From positions 2,418,001 to 2,482,000 of the forward strand of contig NZ_CP107834.1 of NCBI RefSeq assembly GCF_036346595.1: a stretch of 64,000 nt of DNA, given 5' to 3'. The translations under genes and the position numbers were made by a program. This DNA is from Streptomyces sp. NBC_00525 (GTDB lineage Bacteria; Actinomycetota; Actinomycetes; Streptomycetales; Streptomycetaceae). Shown piece after piece: positions 34,264 to 42,360 of the stretch (position 1 is its first letter; the number at the start of each line of letters is the position of its first letter). The notes below the pieces were generated by a model, which was not told where the DNA came from, made no database searches, and saw only the letters and a list, made by a program, of their open reading frames with translations.

Positions 34264-35793
34264 TCAGCTCTTGGCGGTGGCCGCCTCGGTGGCCGCCTCG
34301 GTGGCCGCCTCGGTGGCCGCCTCGGTGGCCGCCTCGGTGGCCGCCTCGGTGGCCGCCTCCGGGGTCGCCGGGGCCGGGGAGGTGTCCGGGGTGGCGGTGG
34401 TGGTGCGGGTCGCCGGGATGAAGGCGGCGACGGCCACCGCGATCAGGGCGACGCCGCAGCCGACGATCAGGCCCATGCGGAAGCCCGCCTCGGAGGTGAA
34501 GGTGTAGCCGCCCGTCTCGGTGGTCAGCTGGGCGAGGACGGCGCCGATGACGGCGGCGCCGACCGAGGTGCCGAGGGCGCGCATGAGGGTGTTGAAGCCG
34601 TTGGCCGCGGCGGTCTCGGAGGCCGGGACGGCGCTCATGATGAGGGCCGGCATCGCCCCGTAGGCCAGGCCCACGCCGCCGCTGCTGACCATGAGGAACA
34701 GCATCAGGCCCCAGGCGCTGCCCATCAGCAGCAGGCCGAGGCCGTAGGCGGCGGCGATGACCGCGACCCCGCAGATCAGGGTGAACTTGGGGCCGCGGGC
34801 GTCGGTGAGCTTCCCGCCCAGCGGGGAGACCAGCATCATCATGATGCCGCCGGGGGCCATCCACAGACCGGCCTGGAGCATCGACTGGCCGAGCCCGTAG
34901 CCGGTGGCCTCGGGGAACTGGAGCAGCTGAGGGGCGATCAGCATCCCGGCGTACATGCCGAATCCGACGAACAGCGACGCGATGTTGGTGATCAGCACCC
35001 GGGGGCGGGCCGTGGTGCGCAGGTCCACCAGCGGGTCGGTGGTGCGCAGTTCCCAGAAGCCCCAGGCGATGAGCACCACGACGGCGGTGGCGAACAGGCC
35101 CATGGTCGTCGTGGAGGTCCAGCCCCAGTCGGCGCCCTTGGAGACGGCGAGCAGCAGGGCGACCAGGCCGACCGCCAGGCCGAGCGCGCCGGGCACGTCG
35201 AAGCGCTGCCCCTTGGCGCCGGCCGGGACGTCCGGGATCAGGAACCAGATCAGCGCGCAGATGGCGGCGGCCAGCACGGCCGAGCCCCAGAACAGCACGC
35301 GCCAGCTGGCGTACTGGGCGACCGCCGACGCGATCGGCAGGCCGAGCGCGCCGCCGATGCCGAGCGAGGCGCTGACCAGGGCGATGGACGAGCTCATCTT
35401 CTCCGGCGGCACCACGTCGCGCAGCAGGGCGATGCCCAGCGGCACCATGCCCATGCCCATGCCCTGGAGCCCGCGCCCGACGATCATCGGGACGACGGTG
35501 GAGGAGAGCGCGCAGACCACCGAGCCGACGATCAGCGGCACCGAGCAGGCCAGCAGCATCCGCCGCTTGCCGAGCAGGTCGCCGAGCCGGCCGGAGACCG
35601 GCACGCACACCGCGGAGACCAGCAGGGTGACGGTGATGACCCAGGCCGCGTTGGAGGACGTGGTGTCCAGCATCCGGGGCAGTTCCGCGATGAGGGGCGT
35701 GACCAGCGTCTGCATGACCGCTGCCACGGTGCCGGCGAGGGCCAGGGTGGCGACGACGCCACCGGTCCTCGCCTGCGGCTGGGGGGCTTCCAT
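34264..35793 (-). CDS. DHA2 family MFS efflux pump (14 helices)
   Basis: 509 residues from ATG 35793 (GAGGAG nine bases upstream; an ATG 19 codons earlier overlaps the operator). It has about 14 membrane helices. Motif A reads SGRLGDLLGKRR, and the antiporter motif C region is GLPIASAVAQYASWR. This is EmrB/QacA-type proton-coupled drug export. The C-terminus ends in a Pro/Thr-rich tail with seven exact EAAT units. It is divergent from a MarR regulator with a palindrome between, so it is probably induced by the MarR ligand. Confidence 0.94.
   Translation of the reverse strand: MEAPQPQARTGGVVATLALAGTVAAVMQTLVTPLIAELPRMLDTTSSNAAWVITVTLLVSAVCVPVSGRLGDLLGKRRMLLACSVPLIVGSVVCALSSTVVPMIVGRGLQGMGMGMVPLGIALLRDVVPPEKMSSSIALVSASLGIGGALGLPIASAVAQYASWRVLFWGSAVLAAAICALIWFLIPDVPAGAKGQRFDVPGALGLAVGLVALLLAVSKGADWGWTSTTTMGLFATAVVVLIAWGFWELRTTDPLVDLRTTARPRVLITNIASLFVGFGMYAGMLIAPQLLQFPEATGYGLGQSMLQAGLWMAPGGIMMMLVSPLGGKLTDARGPKFTLICGVAVIAAAYGLGLLLMGSAWGLMLFLMVSSGGVGLAYGAMPALIMSAVPASETAAANGFNTLMRALGTSVGAAVIGAVLAQLTTETGGYTFTSEAGFRMGLIVGCGVALIAVAVAAFIPATRTTTATPDTSPAPATPEAATEAATEAATEAATEAATEAATEAATAKS
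34276..34359. repeat. Seven tandem copies of a 12-base unit inside the efflux gene
   Basis: GGTGGCCGCCTC is repeated seven times without mismatch, encoding seven EAAT units on the minus strand at the very C-terminus of the pump. The unit is a multiple of three, so copy number can vary without frameshift. A likely slippage site. Confidence 0.9.
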
Positions 35794-35862
35794 GAAGGGG
35801 GACTCCTCGGGGGTAGGGGTGGTCCCGCCTGCCGGGACAGCGACGTGCATCGTACATGCTCA

Positions 35863-35877
35863 ATGTGTCATACACAT
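35863..35877. promoter_or_regulatory. Candidate MarR operator between the efflux pump and marR
   Basis: ATGTGT and ACACAT flank CAT as a perfect palindrome, with further ATGTGT and CACAC half-sites up to 35898. It lies 70 bases from the pump ATG and about 73 from the marR ATG, in an AT-richer stretch. The arrangement is typical of a MarR repressor controlling both genes. Confidence 0.6.
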
Positions 35878-35949
35878 CATGTGTCTCATGCACACTGCAT
35901 GCGAGAATGAACCGCCGTCCCCACGCAGCAGAAGCAGGAGGCCGCAGAC

Positions 35950-36405
35950 ATGCCCAGGCCCACGGAAGAGGTGGAGTACGAGCAGATGCTGCTCGGCCGC
36001 CACAGCCTCGCCGACCACCGCGGCGGACGCCACAAGTACGCCCTCCTGGACCGCAGCGCCTACATCCTGCTGAGCCGGCTCCGCGTCCAGGGCCCCATGT
36101 CCAACGGCGAACTGAGCGACGCCTTCGGCCTCGACGCCTCCACCCTCAACCGGCAGACCGCCGCCGTGACCCGCGCCGGGCTCGCCGAACGCATCCCCGA
36201 CCCGGACGGCGGCATGGCCCGCAAGTTCCGCATCACCGACGAGGGCGCCCAACTCCTGGACGCGGAACGCGAACGCGTCGTGCGCTCCCTGGACCAGGTC
36301 ATGCACGACTGGCCGGACGACGACATCGCCGCCTTCGCCGGCTACCTCAAACGCTTCAACAGCAGCATCGAACAGCTCTCCCGGCGCCCCTGGCCCCGCC
36401 CCTGA
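35950..36405 (+). CDS. MarR family transcriptional regulator
   Basis: 151 residues. A winged helix at about 35-105 reads RSAYILLSRLRVQGPMSNGE, FGLDASTLNRQTAAVTRAGL and the wing RIPDPDGGMARKFRIT. Helices before and after it form the dimer interface. It is divergent from the DHA2 pump. ATG 35950 follows GGAGG about nine bases upstream. It probably represses both promoters until bound by a phenolic or drug ligand. Confidence 0.93.
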   Translation: MPRPTEEVEYEQMLLGRHSLADHRGGRHKYALLDRSAYILLSRLRVQGPMSNGELSDAFGLDASTLNRQTAAVTRAGLAERIPDPDGGMARKFRITDEGAQLLDAERERVVRSLDQVMHDWPDDDIAAFAGYLKRFNSSIEQLSRRPWPRP

Positions 36406-36449
36406 GAAGCCCCCGAGAGCCCTCCGCGCGCCCCCCGGGGGAAAGCCGG

Positions 36450-37343
36450 TCAGTCCCGCGCCGGGGCCACCCGCCCGGTCAGCGCCGCGAGCGAACTGCG
36501 TACGTGCGCCATGTGCGCCTGGACCTCCTCGCGGCCCTCCTCGTGCTCCCGCAGTATCCGCTCGGTCTCGCGCACCACCCGCTCCTCGCGCACCCGCGCA
36601 CGGGAGAGCAGCTCCGCCGCGCGCGCCTCGGCGTCCTCCCGGCCGTGCCGCGCGGCCTCCTCCGCCTCGGCCCGGACCCGCCGCGCCGCCGCCAGGTCCT
36701 CCTCCGCCCGCTCCAGCAGCGCGGCATGCTCGGCCGCCTGCGCCGCCTCCGCGTCCGCCAGCTCCCGCTCGGCCGCCTTCCACCGCTCGGCGTGCTCCTG
36801 CTCCTGGTGCGCCAGCACACTCGCGGTACGGGTGCGCGTCGCCTCCACCGCGGACGCCGCCTCCTCGCGCAGCCGCGCCGCCTCGGAACGCGCCGCCTCC
36901 AGCACCTCACCGGCCGCCGCCTCGGCGACCCCGACCACCTCGTCGGCCCGGCCCACCGCCGCCGCCCGCACCGCATCCGCGTCCGCCCGCGCCGCGTCCC
37001 GCAGGGCCAGCGCCGCCGCGTCCGCCTCGTCCCCCAGAGCCTGCGCCTCCTCGCGCGCGGCCGCCACGAGCGCCCCCGCCTCCTCGGCGGCCAGCGCGAG
37101 AATCCGCTGCGCCCGCTCCCCCAGCGACGCGTAGTCCTGGGGCTCCAGCCGCGCCACGACCTCGTCCAGCCGGGCGGACTCCGCCGCCAGCAGCTCCGCC
37201 CGCTCCATGAGCGCGGCCACCCGCGCCGCGGCCTCGTCCCGCTCGGCGGTGAGCGCCGCGACCGCGCGGTCCACCTGCTCCGGCCGGTAGCCACGCCCTC
37301 GTACACCGACGAACCCGTACGCGGACCCCGGTGCAGAACTCAT
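36450..37343 (-). CDS. DivIVA-like coiled-coil protein (cellulose-binding/FilP-Scy type)
   Basis: 297 residues from ATG 37343 (AGAGG upstream). The N-terminus FVGVRGRGYRPEQVDRAVAA is a DivIVA-type membrane-curvature head. Nearly all the rest (about 25-285) is an Ala/Glu/Arg-rich continuous coiled coil. Streptomyces proteins of this kind, often annotated as cellulose-binding, include cytoskeletal scaffolds related to FilP and Scy that act at hyphal tips. The specific role here is unknown. It converges with marR. Confidence 0.85.
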   Translation of the reverse strand: MSSAPGSAYGFVGVRGRGYRPEQVDRAVAALTAERDEAAARVAALMERAELLAAESARLDEVVARLEPQDYASLGERAQRILALAAEEAGALVAAAREEAQALGDEADAAALALRDAARADADAVRAAAVGRADEVVGVAEAAAGEVLEAARSEAARLREEAASAVEATRTRTASVLAHQEQEHAERWKAAERELADAEAAQAAEHAALLERAEEDLAAARRVRAEAEEAARHGREDAEARAAELLSRARVREERVVRETERILREHEEGREEVQAHMAHVRSSLAALTGRVAPARD

Positions 37344-37481
37344 CCCTGACGCCTCTTTCCGATCATCCCGAATCCGACACCCGCGCGGCGAGCGATACGT
37401 CAAGGATGCGGCAATTGGTGGGGGAGTCGGAATCGATGCGGCGCTTTCCGGACGGAAGCGACCGGCATCACACCCGGCGAA

Positions 37482-37524
37482 AGGCGTGGTGCCCGGCCCC
37501 TCGCAGGGTCCGGGCACCACGCCT
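37482..37524 (-). terminator. 15-base-pair hairpin after the SUKH-4 gene
   Basis: AGGCGTGGTGCCCGG pairs perfectly with CCGGGCACCACGCCT around a 13-base loop, 15 bases past the stop codon of the SUKH-4 protein. A strong terminator that closes the minus-strand half of the immunity cluster. Confidence 0.8.
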
Positions 37525-37538
37525 CGCGTACGGAACGG

Positions 37539-40001
37539 TCAGATCAGCCCGTCCCACATCTGTTCCAGCAGCACCGACCACCAGCTCTCCGGCGACGCCA
37601 GCGCCGCCGCGTCCAGCGCCACCAGCTGCGCCTGGAAATCCACCGTCCAGCGGCCCGCCTGCTCCGGGTTCAGCCCGTACCGCAGCCGCCACATCCGGCC
37701 CAGCAGCGCCATGCAGCGCACGAACTCCGGCAGCCCCGTGTTCACGAACTGCGGCGGCACCGGCGCACCGCCCGGACCCGACTCCACCGGCACCGCCACG
37801 ATGTGCGCGGTCCCGTACTGGACACAGATCGCCCGGCCGAAGTCCGAACCCATCACCAGGTACGACCCGGCGTCCGAGGCCGGCTGCACCTGCCGCTGCG
37901 CGGCCAGCTCCGCCAGCGTCGGCACCACCGGCTGACCCGGCTGCGCCCAGAAGAACGGCCCGAAGTCGGCGGGCAGCCCCGCCCACACCAGCGTCCGCGC
38001 CACGATCTCCGGCACGCCCTGACGGGACACCGCCCGCTGGTCGAAGCGGAGCACACCCTGCGGACCGAAGGTCTGCAGCATCTCCTCCGCCAGCGCCTCC
38101 GGCGGGACCGGCGGCGCCGGCTGCATCTGCGGCAGCGGGGCACGCACCGGCGCCGGCCGCGCGGGACCGTCCGCCACCTGGTGCAACTCGCCCTGATGCG
38201 TGAGCAGATGCTGCATGCCCTGCTGCCGGCTGGCGTGGTCCGTGCCGTACGGGGCGACGGAGGTGATCCGCACCTGCGGCCAGGTCTCCCGGATCATCCG
38301 GGCGCAGTAGCCGCCGGGCAGCTCACAGGACTCCAGCTCCGTGTGCAGCTCGATCACCTGCTGCGGCGGAACGTTCATCGCCCGCAGCTCGTGCAGCATC
38401 TGCCACTCCGGATGCGGGGTGCCCGGCGCCGAGCGGCGGATCAGCTGCTGCTCACTGCCGTCCGGCGCCCGGAAGCGCAGCACCGCCTGGTAGCCCGGAC
38501 CCACGGTCGGCTGACCGGGGGGCGCCTGCGGATAGCCGTACGCCGGCGGCGGAGCCTGCCCCGGTACGCCCATCGGCGGGCCGGGCGGCTGCGGCGCGCC
38601 CGGACCGACCTGGCCCGGACCGGCGAGCATCGTCGCCGCGTGGTGCACCCCGCCGGGGCCGGGCGGCGGCGTCGCACCCGGCGGCGGGGGCGGCGGCTGC
38701 TGCCCGGCGGGCGCGCCGGGAGCACCGGGCGGGCCGGGCGGCTGCGGGGCGTGCGGGCCGGCCGCCTGGGGGTCGGCGAACATCGTGGCGGCCTGGTGCA
38801 CCCCGCCACCGGGCGGCGGCGTCGGCGGACCGGGCGGCTGCGGGGCACCGGGCGGGCCCAGCTGCGAGACGAGCTGCGTCGGCACATAGCCGCCCGCCGG
38901 GGCGCCGGGCGCACCCGGCCCCGAGGGCGGCGGCGGCACCGGAGCACCCGGCCGGGCACCCGGAACACCGGGGGCACCGGGCGGCGGAGGCGTCCCGCCC
39001 CGCGGGGAGCGCGGCGGGACGGCCGCCTTGCTCGTCGCGGCGTCGGCGATGTCCCCCGCGCCACCGGGCGGCGGGGTGGGCCGGCCGGGAACCCCCGGCG
39101 CGGGCGGCGGACCGGGCACACCGGGAACGGGCGGGCCCGGCACCGCGGTACCGGGAACGGGCGGTCCGGGCACGGCCGTACCGGGCACCGGCGGACCCGG
39201 CACCGGCGGGGCGGAGTTCGCCGGGTGGCCGCCCAGGCTCGGCGCGATCGCGGTCTTCGGCAACTGGCTGCCACCCGACATCAGCGCCGTGGGAGCGTCC
39301 GCCGGCACGACCGGGGGCAGCTCCTCCTCGTCATCGGCGCCGGAGAGCGGCGGCGCGAACACGGTCGCCGGCAGCGCCACCTCCGCGTCGTCCGCGCCGG
39401 CGCCGGTGTTCGTGTCGGTCCCGGCCCAGGGCGTGGCGCCCACGGGCGGCTGGAGCGAGGACGCCGGCACACCGTCCGACGCGGTCGGCTCGTACGCCAC
39501 GGACCCGCCCTGCGAAGGCGTCGGGGACGACGGGACCGGGGACGACGGGATCGGAGCCGGCGGCGGAAAGGACGACGGGGCGGCCGGGGCGGGCGGCGGG
39601 GTGTCGTCCCGCTCGGCACGCCGGTCCGGGATGCCCAGCTTGTCCGCCGCCTCCTGCAACCACTCCGGCGGGCTCAGCAGGAACGACGTCTGATTCAGGT
39701 CCACCCGCTCGGGCGGCGCCGGAGCGTCCGGCTCGACGTCCTGCGAGCCGTACTCCTCCTCGTACCGGCGGATCACCTCACCCACCGGCAGTCCGGGCCA
39801 CAGCGTCGCCTCACCGCTGTCCCGCGCGATCACCAGCCGCTGACGGCCGCCGTCCGACACCGGCCCGTCCGGACGGTCCTCGGCCCACACCACGAATCCG
39901 AGTTCGAATTCACGGACCCGCACCTCGCGGTGCTGATACGCAGGAACGTCACCGTTCACCCATTCGTCCGCGCGCTCCTGCGCCTGTGCGAAGGTCACCA
40001 T
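37539..40001 (-). CDS. Multidomain YrhB-type / deaminase / SUKH-4 protein
   Basis: 820 residues from ATG 40001 (GGAGGGG eight bases upstream). Residues about 1-85 resemble the YrhB/Imm35 immunity fold. A roughly 400-residue Pro/Gly/Ala linker with VPGPPVPGTA-type repeats follows. Residues about 504-615 resemble the XOO_2897-type deaminase: LHTELESC and LPGGYC provide His 553, Glu 555, Cys 559 and Cys 566, a plausible zinc and catalytic set. Residues about 640-820 match SUKH-4. One chain thus joins two immunity-type folds and a deaminase. No signal peptide, so it acts in the cytoplasm. It lies five bases after the SMI1/SUKH gene and is coupled to it. The substrate and role are unknown. Confidence 0.85.
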   Translation of the reverse strand: MVTFAQAQERADEWVNGDVPAYQHREVRVREFELGFVVWAEDRPDGPVSDGGRQRLVIARDSGEATLWPGLPVGEVIRRYEEEYGSQDVEPDAPAPPERVDLNQTSFLLSPPEWLQEAADKLGIPDRRAERDDTPPPAPAAPSSFPPPAPIPSSPVPSSPTPSQGGSVAYEPTASDGVPASSLQPPVGATPWAGTDTNTGAGADDAEVALPATVFAPPLSGADDEEELPPVVPADAPTALMSGGSQLPKTAIAPSLGGHPANSAPPVPGPPVPGTAVPGPPVPGTAVPGPPVPGVPGPPPAPGVPGRPTPPPGGAGDIADAATSKAAVPPRSPRGGTPPPPGAPGVPGARPGAPVPPPPSGPGAPGAPAGGYVPTQLVSQLGPPGAPQPPGPPTPPPGGGVHQAATMFADPQAAGPHAPQPPGPPGAPGAPAGQQPPPPPPGATPPPGPGGVHHAATMLAGPGQVGPGAPQPPGPPMGVPGQAPPPAYGYPQAPPGQPTVGPGYQAVLRFRAPDGSEQQLIRRSAPGTPHPEWQMLHELRAMNVPPQQVIELHTELESCELPGGYCARMIRETWPQVRITSVAPYGTDHASRQQGMQHLLTHQGELHQVADGPARPAPVRAPLPQMQPAPPVPPEALAEEMLQTFGPQGVLRFDQRAVSRQGVPEIVARTLVWAGLPADFGPFFWAQPGQPVVPTLAELAAQRQVQPASDAGSYLVMGSDFGRAICVQYGTAHIVAVPVESGPGGAPVPPQFVNTGLPEFVRCMALLGRMWRLRYGLNPEQAGRWTVDFQAQLVALDAAALASPESWWSVLLEQMWDGLI

Positions 40002-40006
40002 CGCGC

Positions 40007-40984
40007 TCACCCCTCCACCGGGACGACGTGCGCGAAGCCGCCGTCCACCATCAGGTTCGCCACCGTCTCCAGCTCCGGCGGGTTGCCCGCGAGCCGCTGG
40101 AGGAACGCGTCGAAGTCCTCACCGCACGGCAGCAGCAGCCGGTCCACCCGGTCCTGCACCGTCCAGCCGTCCCGGTCGCGCGCGTCGTCGTAGGCGCAGA
40201 ACCACACCGAGCCCAGACCCTCGCCCCGCACCTTCACCGCGAGAATGCCGCCCTGCACGAAGGCCACACCGAGGTAGTCCTTCGTCAGATGGTCGCGCAG
40301 GCACTTGTTCACGTACACCAGGTCGTTCACGGCGGCCTCCTCGCGCACCGTGAAGAACGGCTGGTCGATCAGCAGCCCCAGCTCCGCGTCCAGCGCCGTA
40401 CCCACCGGAGCCGCGCCACCGGCCGCCTTGAGGAACGAGCGGTACGCACCCGGCAGCCGGTAGCCGAGGTCCTCCTCGACGCCCAGGATCTGCTGCTCGC
40501 TCACCGCGACCGACCCCTTGGGCAGCCGGAAGTGCGCGGGCCGGGTCTCCTGGAGCGGGCGCGTACCCCGCTTGTCCAGGTCCACCTCGGTCGACGCCAG
40601 CCCCGCGTGGTGGCGCAGCAGCGCCTTCACCTCGACCGGAACCAGCTCCATCCGCCGGCCGCCCGGCACGTGGTGCCAGGTCCAGCCGTGCGGGGTCGCC
40701 ACCGGCGGGATCGTGTCCCACAGCTCGTGGCCGGCCTCCGCCATCGCCGCGTTCGCCGACACGTAGTCCGTCAGCCGCAGCTCGTCCACGCCGAAACCCT
40801 GCGGAGGCTCCGCGATCTCCGCCGCCGCCCGCGCGTACGGCGAGAAGTCCGGGCAGCCGTTCTCGTCCATCCGCACCCCTCTGGGGTGGCGCGAGGCCCG
40901 GACCGGGTCCGGGAAGTGCACGAGCTGCCCGGCATAGGCCGCGTTCGGTGGCGCGGCTTCCTGCCCGAGCCGACCTGTCGTCAT
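40007..40984 (-). CDS. SMI1/KNR4 (SUKH) family protein
   Basis: 325 residues from ATG 40984 (AGGGGGC upstream). The C-terminal half carries the SUKH fold (VEEDLGYRLPGAYRSFLKAA, LVYVNKCLRDHL, FDAFLQRLAG). The N-terminal half (about 1-150) contains FGVDELRLTDYVSANAAMAE and ELWDTIPP and resembles an HNH-type or toxin-like region that I cannot identify. SUKH proteins are immunity proteins for nuclease and deaminase toxins. It is upstream partner of the deaminase/SUKH-4 gene. Confidence 0.87.
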   Translation of the reverse strand: MTTGRLGQEAAPPNAAYAGQLVHFPDPVRASRHPRGVRMDENGCPDFSPYARAAAEIAEPPQGFGVDELRLTDYVSANAAMAEAGHELWDTIPPVATPHGWTWHHVPGGRRMELVPVEVKALLRHHAGLASTEVDLDKRGTRPLQETRPAHFRLPKGSVAVSEQQILGVEEDLGYRLPGAYRSFLKAAGGAAPVGTALDAELGLLIDQPFFTVREEAAVNDLVYVNKCLRDHLTKDYLGVAFVQGGILAVKVRGEGLGSVWFCAYDDARDRDGWTVQDRVDRLLLPCGEDFDAFLQRLAGNPPELETVANLMVDGGFAHVVPVEG

Positions 40985-41108
40985 GGCGGTTGCCCCCTGC
41001 TGCGTCCGGCTGATGAGGACCGACCCAGGGGGTCGTCCAGGCACAGCCTAAGCGGTGACCCCCGTACGGGAACCGGCCCCGCCGCCTCCGGACCACTTCC
41101 GTCACCAA

Positions 41109-41128
41109 CCGTCACAACGGTGTGACGG
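41109..41128. promoter_or_regulatory. Perfect inverted repeat in the divergent promoter of the deaminase/SUKH cluster
   Basis: CCGTCACA and TGTGACGG flank ACGG in the 300-base region between the two divergent halves of the cluster, with extra GTCAC half-sites at 41101. A separate 14-base palindrome, GCAGCGGCCGCTGC, lies at 41248-41261 just before the YwqJ-type gene. Otherwise this gap holds no gene. A shared regulator for both halves is a reasonable inference. Confidence 0.5.
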
Positions 41129-41284
41129 ACGAGCGACGGGAAGGCCACCGAATCGCGACACGCGACCACGTTTCACCGACCCAGCTTTCACAGGACCCGA
41201 CACATTTGGCAGGCTGTCACCCGCATACACGGGGGCGTGCACATTCTGCAGCGGCCGCTGCGGGCACGGGAGGGACACAGCACC

Positions 41285-41818
41285 ATGCACACCGCACACT
41301 CTGCACAGACCGTCACCACCGGGGACCCACGACTCAGCTGGAGCAGCACCGATCAGGGCCTCGCCCCCCGGCTCGGCCAGCGCCGCGACGGCATCCTGCC
41401 CGCCGTCGCCGCCGCCCTGTCCGTACGCGGCGAGACCCTCACCTGCACCGCGGGCAAGGGCGACCAGCCACCCGTCCTGCACCACCTCGTACAGGACTTC
41501 CTCGACACCCTCCCCAGCGCGCAGCGCGAACGGTTCACCGGCCGCTGCCCCGAAGCCATACTGCTCTCCCGCCACCTCACCGCCACCGAGGCCGGACGCT
41601 CCAAGCGGGCCCAGCGCAAGCCCCTCACCAACGGGGAGGCGCGCCGCGCCCTCAAGCACTCCCGGCTCACCGCGCGCCGCATCCGCGAGGACGGCGACCC
41701 GCTGCACGGCAGCTACGCGGCACCCTGCCGCTCCTGCGCCGTGATGCTGGCCCACTTCGGCGTCCGCCCCGTGGACATCACCACGACCGGCGCGGCCACC
41801 ACCGCAGAGAAGGGCTGA
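41285..41818 (+). CDS. YwqJ-like nucleic acid/nucleotide deaminase
   Basis: 177 residues from ATG 41285 (GGGAGGG ten bases upstream). The deaminase signature is clear: GRCPEAILLSRHL with Cys 88 and Glu 90 (CxE), and AAPCRSCAVMLAHFGV with Cys 148 and Cys 151 (PCxxC). These are the zinc ligands and the proton shuttle of the cytidine-deaminase superfamily; the YwqJ branch is known from polymorphic toxin systems. Here there is no secretion or toxin-delivery domain. The SUKH-3 gene follows after eight bases, the layout of toxin and immunity pair. Confidence 0.9.
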   Translation: MHTAHSAQTVTTGDPRLSWSSTDQGLAPRLGQRRDGILPAVAAALSVRGETLTCTAGKGDQPPVLHHLVQDFLDTLPSAQRERFTGRCPEAILLSRHLTATEAGRSKRAQRKPLTNGEARRALKHSRLTARRIREDGDPLHGSYAAPCRSCAVMLAHFGVRPVDITTTGAATTAEKG

Positions 41819-41826
41819 CCGCGCCC

Positions 41827-42351
41827 ATGCACGACCGCACCGACCTGCCCGCGCAGTCCGGCCCTGAGCGGCCGGCCGCCCCCCGCTTCCCGGCCGCCGT
41901 GGACACCGCCCTGCGGGCCGCCGGCTGGCAGCCCGGCCGCTGGGACATCCGCCAGGCCGAGGAGTGGGCCGACGCGCTGCGCTCGTACGCCTCACCCGCC
42001 GGGCACCGGCACGCCGTCTTCCCGGCCGCCGTCGAGGCGTGGGCCGAGTTCGGCGGGCTGCGCGTCACCGCCACCGCGCCCGGCCGCCAGATCGCGCCGC
42101 CGGCCGTCCGCATCGACCCACTGAGCGGACTGCACCTGGCCCGCACCCTCGGCGACCTGGGCCGGGCGCTGGACACGGAGGTGGCGCCGCTCGGCGAGGA
42201 GGGGGAGGGCCAGGCGGTCTTGGCGATCGATCTGACCGGGCGGGTGTACTCCATCGACCACACCGGCGACTGGTATCTGGGCCGGGACATCGACACGGCC
42301 CTCGCGACGCTGGTCACGGGGCTCCAGCCGGAGCGGCTGGTCTCGGGCTAG
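41827..42351 (+). CDS. SUKH-3 domain immunity protein
   Basis: 174 residues of the SUKH-3 family: ALRAAGWQPGRWDIRQAEEW near the start, FPAAVEAWAEFGGL in the middle, and GRVYSIDHTGDWYLGRDIDTA at the end. It lies eight bases after the YwqJ-type deaminase gene and would be its cognate inhibitor. The start ATG 41827 has no strong ribosome binding site, so translation probably depends on the upstream gene. Confidence 0.9.
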   Translation: MHDRTDLPAQSGPERPAAPRFPAAVDTALRAAGWQPGRWDIRQAEEWADALRSYASPAGHRHAVFPAAVEAWAEFGGLRVTATAPGRQIAPPAVRIDPLSGLHLARTLGDLGRALDTEVAPLGEEGEGQAVLAIDLTGRVYSIDHTGDWYLGRDIDTALATLVTGLQPERLVSG

Positions 42352-42360
42352 TCCCCTGCC

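Noticed and set aside
34276..34359. CRISPR-like array
   Set aside because: Units are 12 bases in direct tandem without spacers and lie in a coding frame; it is a minisatellite.
34012..35910. Gly/His/Arg-rich plus-strand frame over the DHA2 pump
   Set aside because: Shadow of a transporter gene; low-complexity translation and no start signal.
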